In this document: positions 10,101 through 16,799 of the stretch, piece by piece
How the letters are laid out: each line of letters begins with the position of its first letter
Numbering within the stretch: the first letter of the stretch is position 1
Source of the DNA: Azospirillum sp. TSO22-1
GTDB lineage: Bacteria > Pseudomonadota > Alphaproteobacteria > Azospirillales > Azospirillaceae
Direction of reading: 5' to 3'
NCBI RefSeq assembly: GCF_003116015.1
Contig: NZ_LGQZ01000072.1
Coordinates: 1 to 64,000 of the forward strand
DNA: 64,000 nucleotides
Notes under the pieces: model-generated
Database searches by the model: none
Seen by the model: only the letters and a program-made list of their open reading frames with translations
What the model was told of the DNA's origin: nothing
Program-made: the position numbers and the translations under genes

Positions 10101-10257
10101 CCACGACGCCAGCTTCGCCGTGCCGGAGCTGGTGTGGCGGTCGGTCTACAAGACGCTGGCCGACGCCGGCATCGACCCAACCCCGCCCGACCTGACGGAT
10201 GCCGGCGCCATGCAGCTCGCCGCCTCCGCCGCCCCCCGTTCCCCGCTTCCGGCTTGA
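7165..10257 (+). CDS. Periplasmic-binding-domain / Cys-loop-like / MscS channel fusion protein
   Basis: 1030 residues. A membrane helix (about 22-44) is followed by a type I periplasmic binding fold of the branched-chain amino acid type (about 53-425; VVGPLSGPDAALGQAMRKGA, HGLLVSSPVLFDT, MGNDGVGLIAEAVA). Residues 440-680 form a beta-rich segment resembling the extracellular domain of pentameric ligand-gated channels (VIYTGVQLHEVRDLNPAQNEATLNLTVWFRYR spans 461-492). Helices follow at about 690-708, 722-745, 757-773 and 798-818. Residues 820-1000 are a clear MscS channel with the Gly/Ala-rich pore helix (ASGLVGMVVGLAIQANIANV) and NIERPFKIGDSI. I infer a ligand-gated MscS-type channel in the inner membrane with periplasmic sensors. 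The ends are certain; the ligand is unknown. Confidence 0.85.
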   Translation: MLTSLKPRSRPPLRWSTLTKKARFALILAAAMAITLLVSLVVRAGFLGAQAREPVVLAVVGPLSGPDAALGQAMRKGAALRADTLNAAGGINGHPVVVKPFDDEGDKAKSLEIARRVAADPSVVAALGHHPDAAEGAAVIYAQKKIPLVAARPAVRPAEAPANPWLFSINLERANETRFLANYVRNVVGEPTIAVVREDTEQGAALAGQFDAILQRFGTKLVAQWTYAPGAAGTAEMAALGQTVKEKMPTGAIVVLGSAADSARVVVALRNAGVRNLVAGTSEMATSAFRAEIVAQVRNQPKAQPPEAYGHGLLVSSPVLFDTANEQAQRFYGQYVKRFNAVPDWAAAMGNDGVGLIAEAVARAVPADGKVDGHGEAVRRAIADHDRAETAFQGNVGTWTLDGRGRATLPVMMATYNGLNPVAALTQLQPIREAGVSNYLEEVTRGRALYVNDRFMYKTNVIYTGVQLHEVRDLNPAQNEATLNLTVWFRYRGAFNPADVVFANAVKPVDLGKPYREERGEVMTYAAYRIEGRFALDFSDQRLAYGSHLAGVSFRHRTLNRNNVMFVTDVLGMALVDTGDFVDKLKAMAAAESASIAEPGLADRLRRALEGESEGSALLDQLRAARVLAAAPGWRLARASISQDVASVSSEGDPNYVGFGRPQPDFSRVDFGVVVVPDALAARDVINRDFFVYIAIFSAVLAVFAAFMDRRDRGQFWRIQTLFMRILSWPLLLMSAGNITLDWAVAALPPSGVATVVNGFAVLWWIVPAVLVNRTMEHFIWTPLEIRTQRKIPGIVRRFSTLIVFGFAGCGIIAFVLNQPITSLLAASGLVGMVVGLAIQANIANVFSGIVLNIERPFKIGDSIQITDVVRGVVVDMTWRTVRVRNAAGFIVAMPNAKASEATVVNFSAVERVWMRLEYFADGRHEPGAMAALLTAALRATDRVMPSAAGAQPFVRYDGFHSVGGQWLCRYNLIFWVKDHDASFAVPELVWRSVYKTLADAGIDPTPPDLTDAGAMQLAASAAPRSPLPA

Positions 10258-10259
10258 GC

Positions 10260-10631
10260 ATGAGGCCGCCCGTGATCCGAAACCTATACGTCCTGCTGGG
10301 CGCCCTGCCGGTCCTGCTGGCCAGCTCCGCCTGCGCCCCGCTGGGCGGCGGCTCCTCACCCGCCATCCTGGAGCGCATCGCCGACGGGGAGTACGACATC
10401 GGCATCCGCTACCCGTCGCGGCGCGCCCGCTACGTCATGATCGTCGACCAGGACGAGGACACCCTGACCGTCTCCAACCGCGCGGCGGTGGCGGAACCGG
10501 GCGCCCCAGAACCCGCCGTGGCGCAGCCCGCCGACCGGGTGCTGGCGCCCTGCGCCGAGGCGCTGGGCAACTGGTACCGCCACACGCCGGCCGGCTACGT
10601 CTGCGTCGGCGACGGCGCGCCGGGAGGCTGA
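10260..10631 (+). CDS. Small lipoprotein of unknown function
   Basis: 123 residues from ATG 10260, two bases after the preceding stop. The N-terminus has a lipoprotein signal with a lipobox (LASSAC, Cys about residue 25). The remainder is soluble with no family I recognise; it contains IADGEYDIGIRYPSRRARYVMIVDQ and two further cysteines (APCAEA, GYVCVG) that could form a disulfide. It sits directly before the TssJ-like lipoprotein, so it may be an outer membrane partner of the same assembly. Confidence 0.7.
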   Translation: MRPPVIRNLYVLLGALPVLLASSACAPLGGGSSPAILERIADGEYDIGIRYPSRRARYVMIVDQDEDTLTVSNRAAVAEPGAPEPAVAQPADRVLAPCAEALGNWYRHTPAGYVCVGDGAPGG

Positions 10632-10634
10632 ACG

Positions 10635-11072
10635 ATGCGGGGAGTGGTCATCGCGTTTCTCCTGCTCCAGGGATGCGCCGCCGCGGCACCGGCGCCGGGC
10701 GTGGACGCCCTGCACATCGAGGCGGACGCCGTGGCGAACGGCCGCCGGCCGGTCGCCGTCGATGTCGTGCGGGTCGGCGACGCCGCACTCGCCGAGCGTC
10801 TCGACGGGCTGGACGCGGCGGCGTGGTTCCGCACGCGGATCGCGCTCCGCCGCGAGGCGGGCGGGCGGATCGCCATCGCCTCGTGGGAGGTCGTGCCCGG
10901 CCAGACCATCGCCCTGCACAGCCTGCCACCCTACGCCGCGACGCCGGTCGCCACCTTCGTGTACGCGCGCTACGCCACGCCGGGCGCGCACCGGGCGCGG
11001 CTGGCGGGCGCGGCGCCGGTCCGCCTGCGGCTCGGCCCCGACGGGTTCGCCGCCGAAGGCGGTGCGCCGTGA
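10635..11072 (+). CDS. tssJ: TssJ-like lipoprotein (type VI secretion membrane complex type)
   Basis: 145 residues. The signal peptide ends in a lipobox (LLLQGC), so the mature protein would be anchored to the outer membrane by Cys14. The body matches the TssJ/SciN pattern in outline: NGRRPVAVDVVRVGD (pattern N..GR.PV.V.V..L.D), a following helix ALAERLDGLDAAAWF, then WEVVPGQTIAL and PVATFVYARYATPGAHRARL. In T6SS, TssJ binds the periplasmic end of TssM. The gene overlaps the TssL-like gene by 4 bases (GTGA). The divergence is high, and the identification rests partly on the TssL- and TssM-like neighbours. Confidence 0.65.
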   Translation: MRGVVIAFLLLQGCAAAAPAPGVDALHIEADAVANGRRPVAVDVVRVGDAALAERLDGLDAAAWFRTRIALRREAGGRIAIASWEVVPGQTIALHSLPPYAATPVATFVYARYATPGAHRARLAGAAPVRLRLGPDGFAAEGGAP

Positions 11073-11767
11073 CGGCCGTGCTCGACACCCTCCGTCCGGC
11101 CACCCGCGCCGGCACGCCGCCCGGCGCGATGGCGCTGTTCCGGCCGTTCGTCGCCGAGCTGACGGCCTGCTGCGCGGCGTCCACCCCCGCCGCCGACCGC
11201 CTGACCGACGCGCTGCGCGCGATGACGGACGCCGCCGCGGGGCACGGCCCCGGCGCCCACGGTGCGACCGTCAAGGCGGTCTTCGCCATGGCGATGCTGG
11301 CCGACCGCGCGCTCGCCCAGACCCGCCCGGCGGAGGCGGTCGTCGCCCAGCGCCTGTTCGGCGCCAACGGCACCCTGCAGATCCTCTTCGTCCAGGCCGA
11401 CGACCTGATCCGCCTGGGCGACAAGGCCGACCGCGATCTGGCCTCCGTCTACCTCGCCGTGCTGGCGCTCGGCTTCGCCGAGGACGCCGACGCGGCGGCG
11501 CGCCGCCCCTCGCTGCACCGCATCGCAGCCGGCGAGCGGAACGAGAGCAGCCGCCCCAGCCCGCGCGCCTACGAGCCGCCCGGCGGCGCCATTCCGGGGG
11601 AGGCCCGGCCGTCGGCCAAGCGCTGGTGGTGGGCGCTGGGCGCCGTCGCCGCCGCCTTCCTGCTTGCCAGTCATCTGCTGTGGACCGGCGCCACCGAGAA
11701 TCTGGCCGCCGACCTGCGCGGCGCCCGCGCCGCCATCGAGGACATGGGGCTCGCATGGTCCTACTGA
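11069..11767 (+). CDS. tssL: TssL/DotU-like protein (type VI secretion membrane complex type)
   Basis: 232 residues from GTG 11069. A cytosolic helical region with VVAQRLFGANG, FVQADDLIRLGD and LASVYLAVLALGFAEDADAA corresponds to the DotU/TssL pattern (W..PL...LFG, then L.VYYLCLALGF.G). A Pro-rich linker and one C-terminal membrane helix (about 187-206, WWWALGAVAAAFLLASHLLW) give the expected tail-anchored topology. No peptidoglycan-binding OmpA domain is attached. It overlaps the TssJ-like gene by 4 bases and the TssM-like gene by 1 or 13 bases. Confidence 0.65.
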   Translation: MTAVLDTLRPATRAGTPPGAMALFRPFVAELTACCAASTPAADRLTDALRAMTDAAAGHGPGAHGATVKAVFAMAMLADRALAQTRPAEAVVAQRLFGANGTLQILFVQADDLIRLGDKADRDLASVYLAVLALGFAEDADAAARRPSLHRIAAGERNESSRPSPRAYEPPGGAIPGEARPSAKRWWWALGAVAAAFLLASHLLWTGATENLAADLRGARAAIEDMGLAWSY

Positions 11768-14700
11768 TGGTCGCGCTGGAGATGCTGCTGTCCGCGATCG
11801 GGACGGCCGTCGCCACTCTTCTGCCCTACGCGCTGGTCGGCGTGCCGCTGTACGTGGCGTACCGCATCGCCCGCGCGGCATGGCCGCGGCTCGCCGCCGC
11901 CCTGCGCTCCCCCGCCAAGGCGAAGGTGAAGCCACGGCCGAAGGCTACGGCAGTCCGCAAGACGCCGACACCGTTGCGCATCCGCCGGGAGGCACCGGCC
12001 GCCGCACCCGCCGCGGCGTCCAGCCTCGCGCCGCTGGCCTGCGTCTATGGCGAGGGGCTGGACATCCTGAAGCGCCAGATGCGCGGCCCGCTGCGGCGCG
12101 GCGACATCCCCTGGTTCGTGGCCTTCGGCGTCGGCGGGCAGGCGCTGCTCGCCACCGACCCCACCCATGTCCGCTGGCCGGAGGACGGCAACGGCGAGTC
12201 CGGCGCGTGGTGGTTCTGCGAGGGCGCGGCGATCCTGCACGCCGGCACCGATTCCGCCGACGGCGCCCGCCTGGACGAGGCGTGGCCGGCGCTGATGGCG
12301 GCGATGCGCGCCCGGCCGATGCGCCGCCCGCTGGACGGCGTCCTGCTGATGGTCGGCGCCGACGAGCTGCGCGCCGCGGCGCAACGCGACGCCCCGCGCG
12401 ACGCCCTGCTCCGCCGCGCCGCCGCCCTGCGGGACCGCCTGTGCGCCGTGCAGAACGGCCTCGGCGTGGTCTGTCCCGTGCACGTCGTGGTGACCCGGGC
12501 GGAGGCGCTGGACGGCTTCGCCGACCTTTGCGCCACCGTCCCGGCCGGCCTGCTGGACGGCGCCCTCGGCTGGACCAGCCCGCACGACTGGGCGGACGTC
12601 TTCGACCCGCGCTGGGTGGATGAAGCGGTGGGCGCCCTGCGGGCCGACCTCGCGCGGCTGGAGGCCGACGCGCTGGCCGCCGGCACCGCCCGGCCAGGCC
12701 TGCTGCTGCTGCCGCTGGCGCTCGACGCGGTGCGCGACCCGCTGGCCCTGTTCCTGGAGGCGGCGCTGCGCCCGGCGGAGGGGGCCGAGCCGTTCCCGCT
12801 GCGCGGCATCACGCTGACCGGGGCCCACAGCACCGTGACCGGGGGGCGGCGCCCGGTCTTCGCGCGCGACCTCCTGCCCGGCCGCGCCCTGGCCGAGGCC
12901 GGCTACGGCCGGCCGTCCGACCGCGCCTTCCGGACGGCGCGCCGCCGCCGGCATCAGGCGCAGGGCGCGCTGGCGGCCTCGGTCGTCGCTCTGTCGGCGA
13001 TGGCGTGGCAGGGCGCCGTCCGCGTGGCCGAGCCGGTCCCGGCGGTCACCGCCGGCGTGGCGGACCTGCGCAAGGGCTTGGCCGGGCGCGACGGGGCCGG
13101 CGACCCGCAGGTGGTCGGCCGGATCCTGGCCGCCACCGCCCTGATGGAACACACCACCGTCGCCACGCCGCTGCTGCCGACGTCGCTGCTCAGCCGGCTG
13201 GACGAGGACAAGCGGCGGCTCGCCGCGGCGACGGTGCGACGGGCGGTGCTGCGACCGATCCGCGACGCGCTGCTGCCCAGGAACGGCTTCGCCGACATGC
13301 CGCCGGTGCCGGACCCGCGACGGGTGGAGGATCTGCCCGGCCTGCGCCGCCTCTCCGACCAGCTCGAGCGCGTCGCCGGACGGCGCGACGCGCTCGACCG
13401 CTACGAGCGGTTCCGGCGGCGCGGCCACTTCAGCGAGCTGGTCGAGCTGTCGGACAGCGTCTTCGGCCACGTCCGCCGGCCCGCCGTGCCGGCCAGCGAC
13501 GCCTTCACCACCCGCATCGCCGCGGGCGCCGACCTGCCCGACCTCGACGCCCGCGCCATCGCCGCCGCCGTGCGCGCCGAATCCGTCCGGCTCGCCGAGC
13601 CGCTGGCCGAGGAGCTCTATACCCGCTCGCCCCTGCACGTGCGCGCCGAGGCCCTGGCCAACCGGCTGCGCGCCCTGCCGGAGGTGCCCTTCGCCGAGGA
13701 CGCGGCCGAGGTCCGCCGCCTCGCCGAGCGCGTGACCGAGGCCGCCGTGTGGCCGATCTCCAGGGCCGTGCTGGAGCCGGCCTCCGGCCTGCCGGATGCG
13801 GTCAAGGCCCTGATCCAGCGCGCCGCTCTCAACGAGCTGCCGGGCCGGGACGCGGCGGAGCGGATCGCCGAGATGCTCTCCACCGCCGGGGCCGCGGCCC
13901 GCACCGACCTGCTCGCCCTGGAGGCGCCGCACATCGGGCGCCTGTTCGTACAGCCGGACGGCGGCCCGGCGCTGACGGTGTCGTCCGCCATCGCCGCGCT
14001 GCCCGACCGCTTGGCCGAGGCGGTGGCCAGCCGGCCGGAAGCCCCCGCACCGGCGCCCGCCTCGCCGCCGGAGCCGGAGCCCGTCCGGCCGGCGCCCGTG
14101 GCGAAGACCCCCGCTCCACCGTCACCGCCAGTCGAGGCGGCGCCAAAGCCCGATCCGGCCCCCGTTCCGGCCGCGACGGCGGTCATCGAAAAGCTGGAAG
14201 TGCCGCCGGTCGTCACCATGGCGGCCCCACGGCCCGCGCCGGAACGCCTTCCCGACGCTCCCGACGCAACGCTGATGAAGCTCGGCACGACCTTCTCGGA
14301 GACGCTGGCCGGGCGGTTCCCCTTCGTGCGGCCCGATCGCGCTCAGGGTGCGCCCGACGCCGATCCGGAGGACGTCCGGCAGTTCTACCGCCTTCTCGAC
14401 GCAGCGAAGGCGGCGTCCGGCCGCGGCCTGCCGCCCGAGCTGAAGGCCTTCGCCGACCGGATGGACGCCGCCCGCCCGCTGCTGGAAGCGGCACTCCGGC
14501 CGGCCGGCATGACCGTGGAGTTGACGTACGGCGTCAACCGGGCGGCCGAGGTCGGCGCGGAACACATCATCGACTGGTCGGTGCGCTCCGGCGCCTCCGC
14601 CATTGGCGCGGGGGGAGGCGGCAACCGCCTCGCCTGGGGCGTCGGGCAACCGATCCTGCTGAGCTTCCGTTGGGCCGCCGGTTCACCTTTTCGCCCGAAG

Positions 14701-14982
14701 AGCGCCGCGAGCGGCGGGGCGCCGGCCATGGCAGGTGACACCCTCACCGTGGTCGAGCACGGGCCATGGGCGCTGCTGCGTCTCCTCAAGGGGCGGGCCC
14801 AGCCCGGCGCGCCGCCGTCGGAGGCCGGTGCGCTCGTCCGCATGGTCCTGCCGACCGAAACCATCGCCGGCCTTCCGGCGCGCGACACGGTTCTGTTCCT
14901 GGCCGCCTCGGTGACGGCTAACGGCAAGGCGCCGGCCCCGTTGCGGCTGCCGGACCTGCCGGTCGCTTACCCGCATTGGTAG
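11755..14982 (+). CDS. tssM: TssM/IcmF-like inner membrane protein without Walker A
   Basis: 1075 residues from ATG 11755 (ATG 11767, forming a TGATG junction, is equally possible). Membrane helices lie near 5-38 and 403-422. The cytosolic part follows the IcmF/TssM order: IPWFVAFGVGG (118-128), WWFCEGAAILHAG, RPLDGVLLMVGADEL, CPVHVVVTRAEALDGF, ALGWTSP, FLEAALRP, PFPLRGITLTGA. The nucleotide-binding GxxGxGKT is replaced by FGVGGQALL, so NTP binding looks lost; some functional TssM proteins also lack it. The periplasmic part contains a Pro-rich linker (about 760-825) and a TssM-type C-terminal beta domain (EHGPWALLRLLKG). Together with the TssJ- and TssL-like neighbours it would make a trans-envelope complex. 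Confidence 0.75.
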   Translation: MVLLMVALEMLLSAIGTAVATLLPYALVGVPLYVAYRIARAAWPRLAAALRSPAKAKVKPRPKATAVRKTPTPLRIRREAPAAAPAAASSLAPLACVYGEGLDILKRQMRGPLRRGDIPWFVAFGVGGQALLATDPTHVRWPEDGNGESGAWWFCEGAAILHAGTDSADGARLDEAWPALMAAMRARPMRRPLDGVLLMVGADELRAAAQRDAPRDALLRRAAALRDRLCAVQNGLGVVCPVHVVVTRAEALDGFADLCATVPAGLLDGALGWTSPHDWADVFDPRWVDEAVGALRADLARLEADALAAGTARPGLLLLPLALDAVRDPLALFLEAALRPAEGAEPFPLRGITLTGAHSTVTGGRRPVFARDLLPGRALAEAGYGRPSDRAFRTARRRRHQAQGALAASVVALSAMAWQGAVRVAEPVPAVTAGVADLRKGLAGRDGAGDPQVVGRILAATALMEHTTVATPLLPTSLLSRLDEDKRRLAAATVRRAVLRPIRDALLPRNGFADMPPVPDPRRVEDLPGLRRLSDQLERVAGRRDALDRYERFRRRGHFSELVELSDSVFGHVRRPAVPASDAFTTRIAAGADLPDLDARAIAAAVRAESVRLAEPLAEELYTRSPLHVRAEALANRLRALPEVPFAEDAAEVRRLAERVTEAAVWPISRAVLEPASGLPDAVKALIQRAALNELPGRDAAERIAEMLSTAGAAARTDLLALEAPHIGRLFVQPDGGPALTVSSAIAALPDRLAEAVASRPEAPAPAPASPPEPEPVRPAPVAKTPAPPSPPVEAAPKPDPAPVPAATAVIEKLEVPPVVTMAAPRPAPERLPDAPDATLMKLGTTFSETLAGRFPFVRPDRAQGAPDADPEDVRQFYRLLDAAKAASGRGLPPELKAFADRMDAARPLLEAALRPAGMTVELTYGVNRAAEVGAEHIIDWSVRSGASAIGAGGGGNRLAWGVGQPILLSFRWAAGSPFRPKSAASGGAPAMAGDTLTVVEHGPWALLRLLKGRAQPGAPPSEAGALVRMVLPTETIAGLPARDTVLFLAASVTANGKAPAPLRLPDLPVAYPHW

Positions 14983-15334
14983 AGAATCTGTAACAAAATT
15001 CTTCTGTCGCAAATTGTCTGAATTCGACAGACGAAATCCGCGTAAACCCTTAATGGCATTAACTGATTTTTAAAAACGCCCCTCAAATAGTGAGATCACG
15101 TGACAACGTCTGCAATAGAAAGCCATATAAAAATAGAGAGTACTGTGTCATTACGCGAAGTGTGCATCATGACGCACCTCAACCTACGTATTATGTGTCG
15201 AAAAATAAGTGGTGGCCTTCTCTGGCGCGAAAATCCGGTCCCTGGCGCCTGAAAACCCCACCAATCCTGCGCGCGAGCGCCCCAATCCACCCGTTAAACG
15301 TGCAACTCACACCGCTCCCTGAAAGGCATGGTTC
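14983..15334. other. AT-rich intergenic gap splitting the large gene run
   Basis: These 352 bases hold no convincing gene and have markedly more A+T than the surroundings (for example TAACAAAATTCTTC, GATTTTTAAAAACG, CCATATAAAAATAGAGAG). Short dyads are GTCTG..CAGAC around 15017-15033 and GTGC..GCAC near 15163. The most likely content is a terminator or attenuation region for the upstream genes and a promoter for the DUF697 gene. No U-tract hairpin could be assigned with confidence. Confidence 0.6.
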
Positions 15335-15835
15335 ATGGAAGACCGTAACAAGCGCGCTCTCGCACTGGTCAAGTATCACAGCTACGCCTCCGGCGCGCTC
15401 GGCCTCATCCCGGTTCCGGGCGCCGACGTCGCCGCGGTCAGCGCCGCCCAGCTCAACATGATCCACAAGCTGGCCAAGCTGTACGGCGTCGAGTTCGCGC
15501 AGGAGCGCACCCGCGCCATCGTCGTCGCCCTCATCGGCGGCGTGATGCCCGGCGCGCTCAGCGGCAGCGTCCTCGGCTCCGCGGTGAAGGCCGTGCCGTT
15601 CCTCGGCACCGCGCTGGGCATGGCGGTGATGCCGGCCCTGTCGCTGGCGGCGACCCAGGCGCTCGGCCGCGTGTTCATCCAGCACTTCGAGACCGGCGGC
15701 ACCCTGCTGGACTTCGATACCGACGCGATGCGCGAGCACTTCCGCCGCGAGTTCGAGCAGGCCAAGGCCGAAAACCCCGAGGCGTCCGTGGACGCCCCGC
15801 AGATGGAAGAGCCGGCCGTCAAGAAGGCGGTCTGA
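15335..15835 (+). CDS. DUF697-like membrane-associated protein
   Basis: 166 residues. The pattern LIPVPGADVAAVSAAQLNMI-KLAKLYGVEFAQERTRAIV matches the DUF697 family, found alone or fused to GTPases. A central hydrophobic Gly/Ala region (about 66-112) probably makes two membrane hairpins, followed by an acidic C-terminal tail. GAAAGG precedes ATG 15335. It is the first gene after the AT-rich gap and probably heads a second transcript of the cluster. Its function is not established in the family. Confidence 0.65.
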   Translation: MEDRNKRALALVKYHSYASGALGLIPVPGADVAAVSAAQLNMIHKLAKLYGVEFAQERTRAIVVALIGGVMPGALSGSVLGSAVKAVPFLGTALGMAVMPALSLAATQALGRVFIQHFETGGTLLDFDTDAMREHFRREFEQAKAENPEASVDAPQMEEPAVKKAV

Positions 15836-15870
15836 CCTCCAGGCGCGCCGGGCGAAAGGAAAGCATCATC

Positions 15871-16047
15871 GTGTTCGAGCTGATCTACATCGGCCTCTGC
15901 CTGCTGGTCGGGTTTCTCGCGACCGGCCGGCGCGGCGGTTTTCTGCTCTACGCGTTCCTGGCGGTGATGCTGACCCCGCCCGGCGCCCTCCTGGTCCTGA
16001 TCCTGGTCACCGGCCGCCGCAAGAAGCCGGCGAAGGCCGAAGCATGA
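15871..16047 (+). CDS. 58-residue membrane protein
   Basis: GTG 15871, preceded by GGCGAAAGGAAAG, opens a frame ending at TGA 16045-16047. The product starts MFELIYIGLCLLVGFLATG and has two hydrophobic helices (about 2-18 and 22-47) and a basic tail (GRRKKPAKAEA). Its stop overlaps the ATG of the next gene by 4 bases (ATGA), the junction style used throughout this run, which is the main support. There is no recognisable family. Confidence 0.65.
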   Translation: MFELIYIGLCLLVGFLATGRRGGFLLYAFLAVMLTPPGALLVLILVTGRRKKPAKAEA

Positions 16048-16799
16048 CGCGGACGCGCATCCGACGCCGCACGGCCCTCGGCCTCTTGGCCGGCCTTGTG
16101 GCGGTACCCGCGCTGCCGGCGTCGGCGCAGGCCGACTACTGGACCATCGCGTCGGAAGACCATTTCCCGCCCTACAACTACTCGCTCAAGGGCAAGCGCA
16201 CGGGCGTCGACACGGAGATCGTCGAGGCCCTGCTGAAGGAGCTGGGAGTCACCCCAGTCCACCGGCCGCTGTCCTGGCGCGAGGTGGTCCAGTCGATGGA
16301 CGAGAACACCGCCGACGTCGCCTTCCAGTTCATCGCGTCGCCGACGCGGTTCGAGCAGTACAACATGATCGGCCCCTTCCGCACCGGCACCACGGTGTTC
16401 GTGGTGCGCAAGGACTCCGACATCACCTACGAGCGGCTGGAGGATCTGGCGCCCTACCGCATCGGCGTGGTGGACGGCTTCTCCTACGCACCGGACTTCG
16501 ACGCCGCGACCTTTCTGGAAAAGGTGCCGTCCAGCAGCAACGTGGTCAATTTCCGGCGCCTGATGTTGGGCCGGGTGGACGTCGTCGTCGGCGACCTGCA
16601 CGTGCTGAACCACGTGGCGAAGCAGGACGGCCGGCTGAAGGACGTGCGGGTGCTGCCGAAGCCGGTCGGCCTCGTGCCCCGCTACATCGCGCTGCCCAAG
16701 GCGCGCAAGGCCAAGGCCGAACAGCTGCAGGCCGCCTTCATCAAGCTGCGCGACGACGGCACCATCGCCCGCATCGTCGATTCATGGCTGACGCAATGA
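16044..16799 (+). CDS. Family 3 extracellular solute-binding protein
   Basis: 251 residues with an Arg-rich signal peptide (RTRIRRRTALGLLAGL, possibly Tat-type) cleaved near ASAQA. The mature part has the amino-acid-binding fold of family 3 periplasmic proteins: WTIASEDHFPPYNYSLKGKRTGVDTEIVEALLKELG and the second lobe beginning PYRIGVVDGFSYAPDF. No matching His/Glu-type importer genes are adjacent; the next gene encodes an exporter-type ABC protein. It may therefore act as a sensor or ligand carrier for the local system. TGA overlaps the next gene's likely start at 16796. Confidence 0.85.
   Translation: MTRTRIRRRTALGLLAGLVAVPALPASAQADYWTIASEDHFPPYNYSLKGKRTGVDTEIVEALLKELGVTPVHRPLSWREVVQSMDENTADVAFQFIASPTRFEQYNMIGPFRTGTTVFVVRKDSDITYERLEDLAPYRIGVVDGFSYAPDFDAATFLEKVPSSSNVVNFRRLMLGRVDVVVGDLHVLNHVAKQDGRLKDVRVLPKPVGLVPRYIALPKARKAKAEQLQAAFIKLRDDGTIARIVDSWLTQ

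Noticed and set aside
11755-14982. Generic AAA or GTPase membrane protein
   Set aside because: The Walker A motif is missing, while the order of TssM/IcmF motifs, the two membrane regions and the TssJ/TssL-like neighbours all fit TssM.
15090-15461. Open frame of 123 codons starting in the AT-rich gap
   Set aside because: It runs into the DUF697 gene in another frame and shows no domain or ribosome site.
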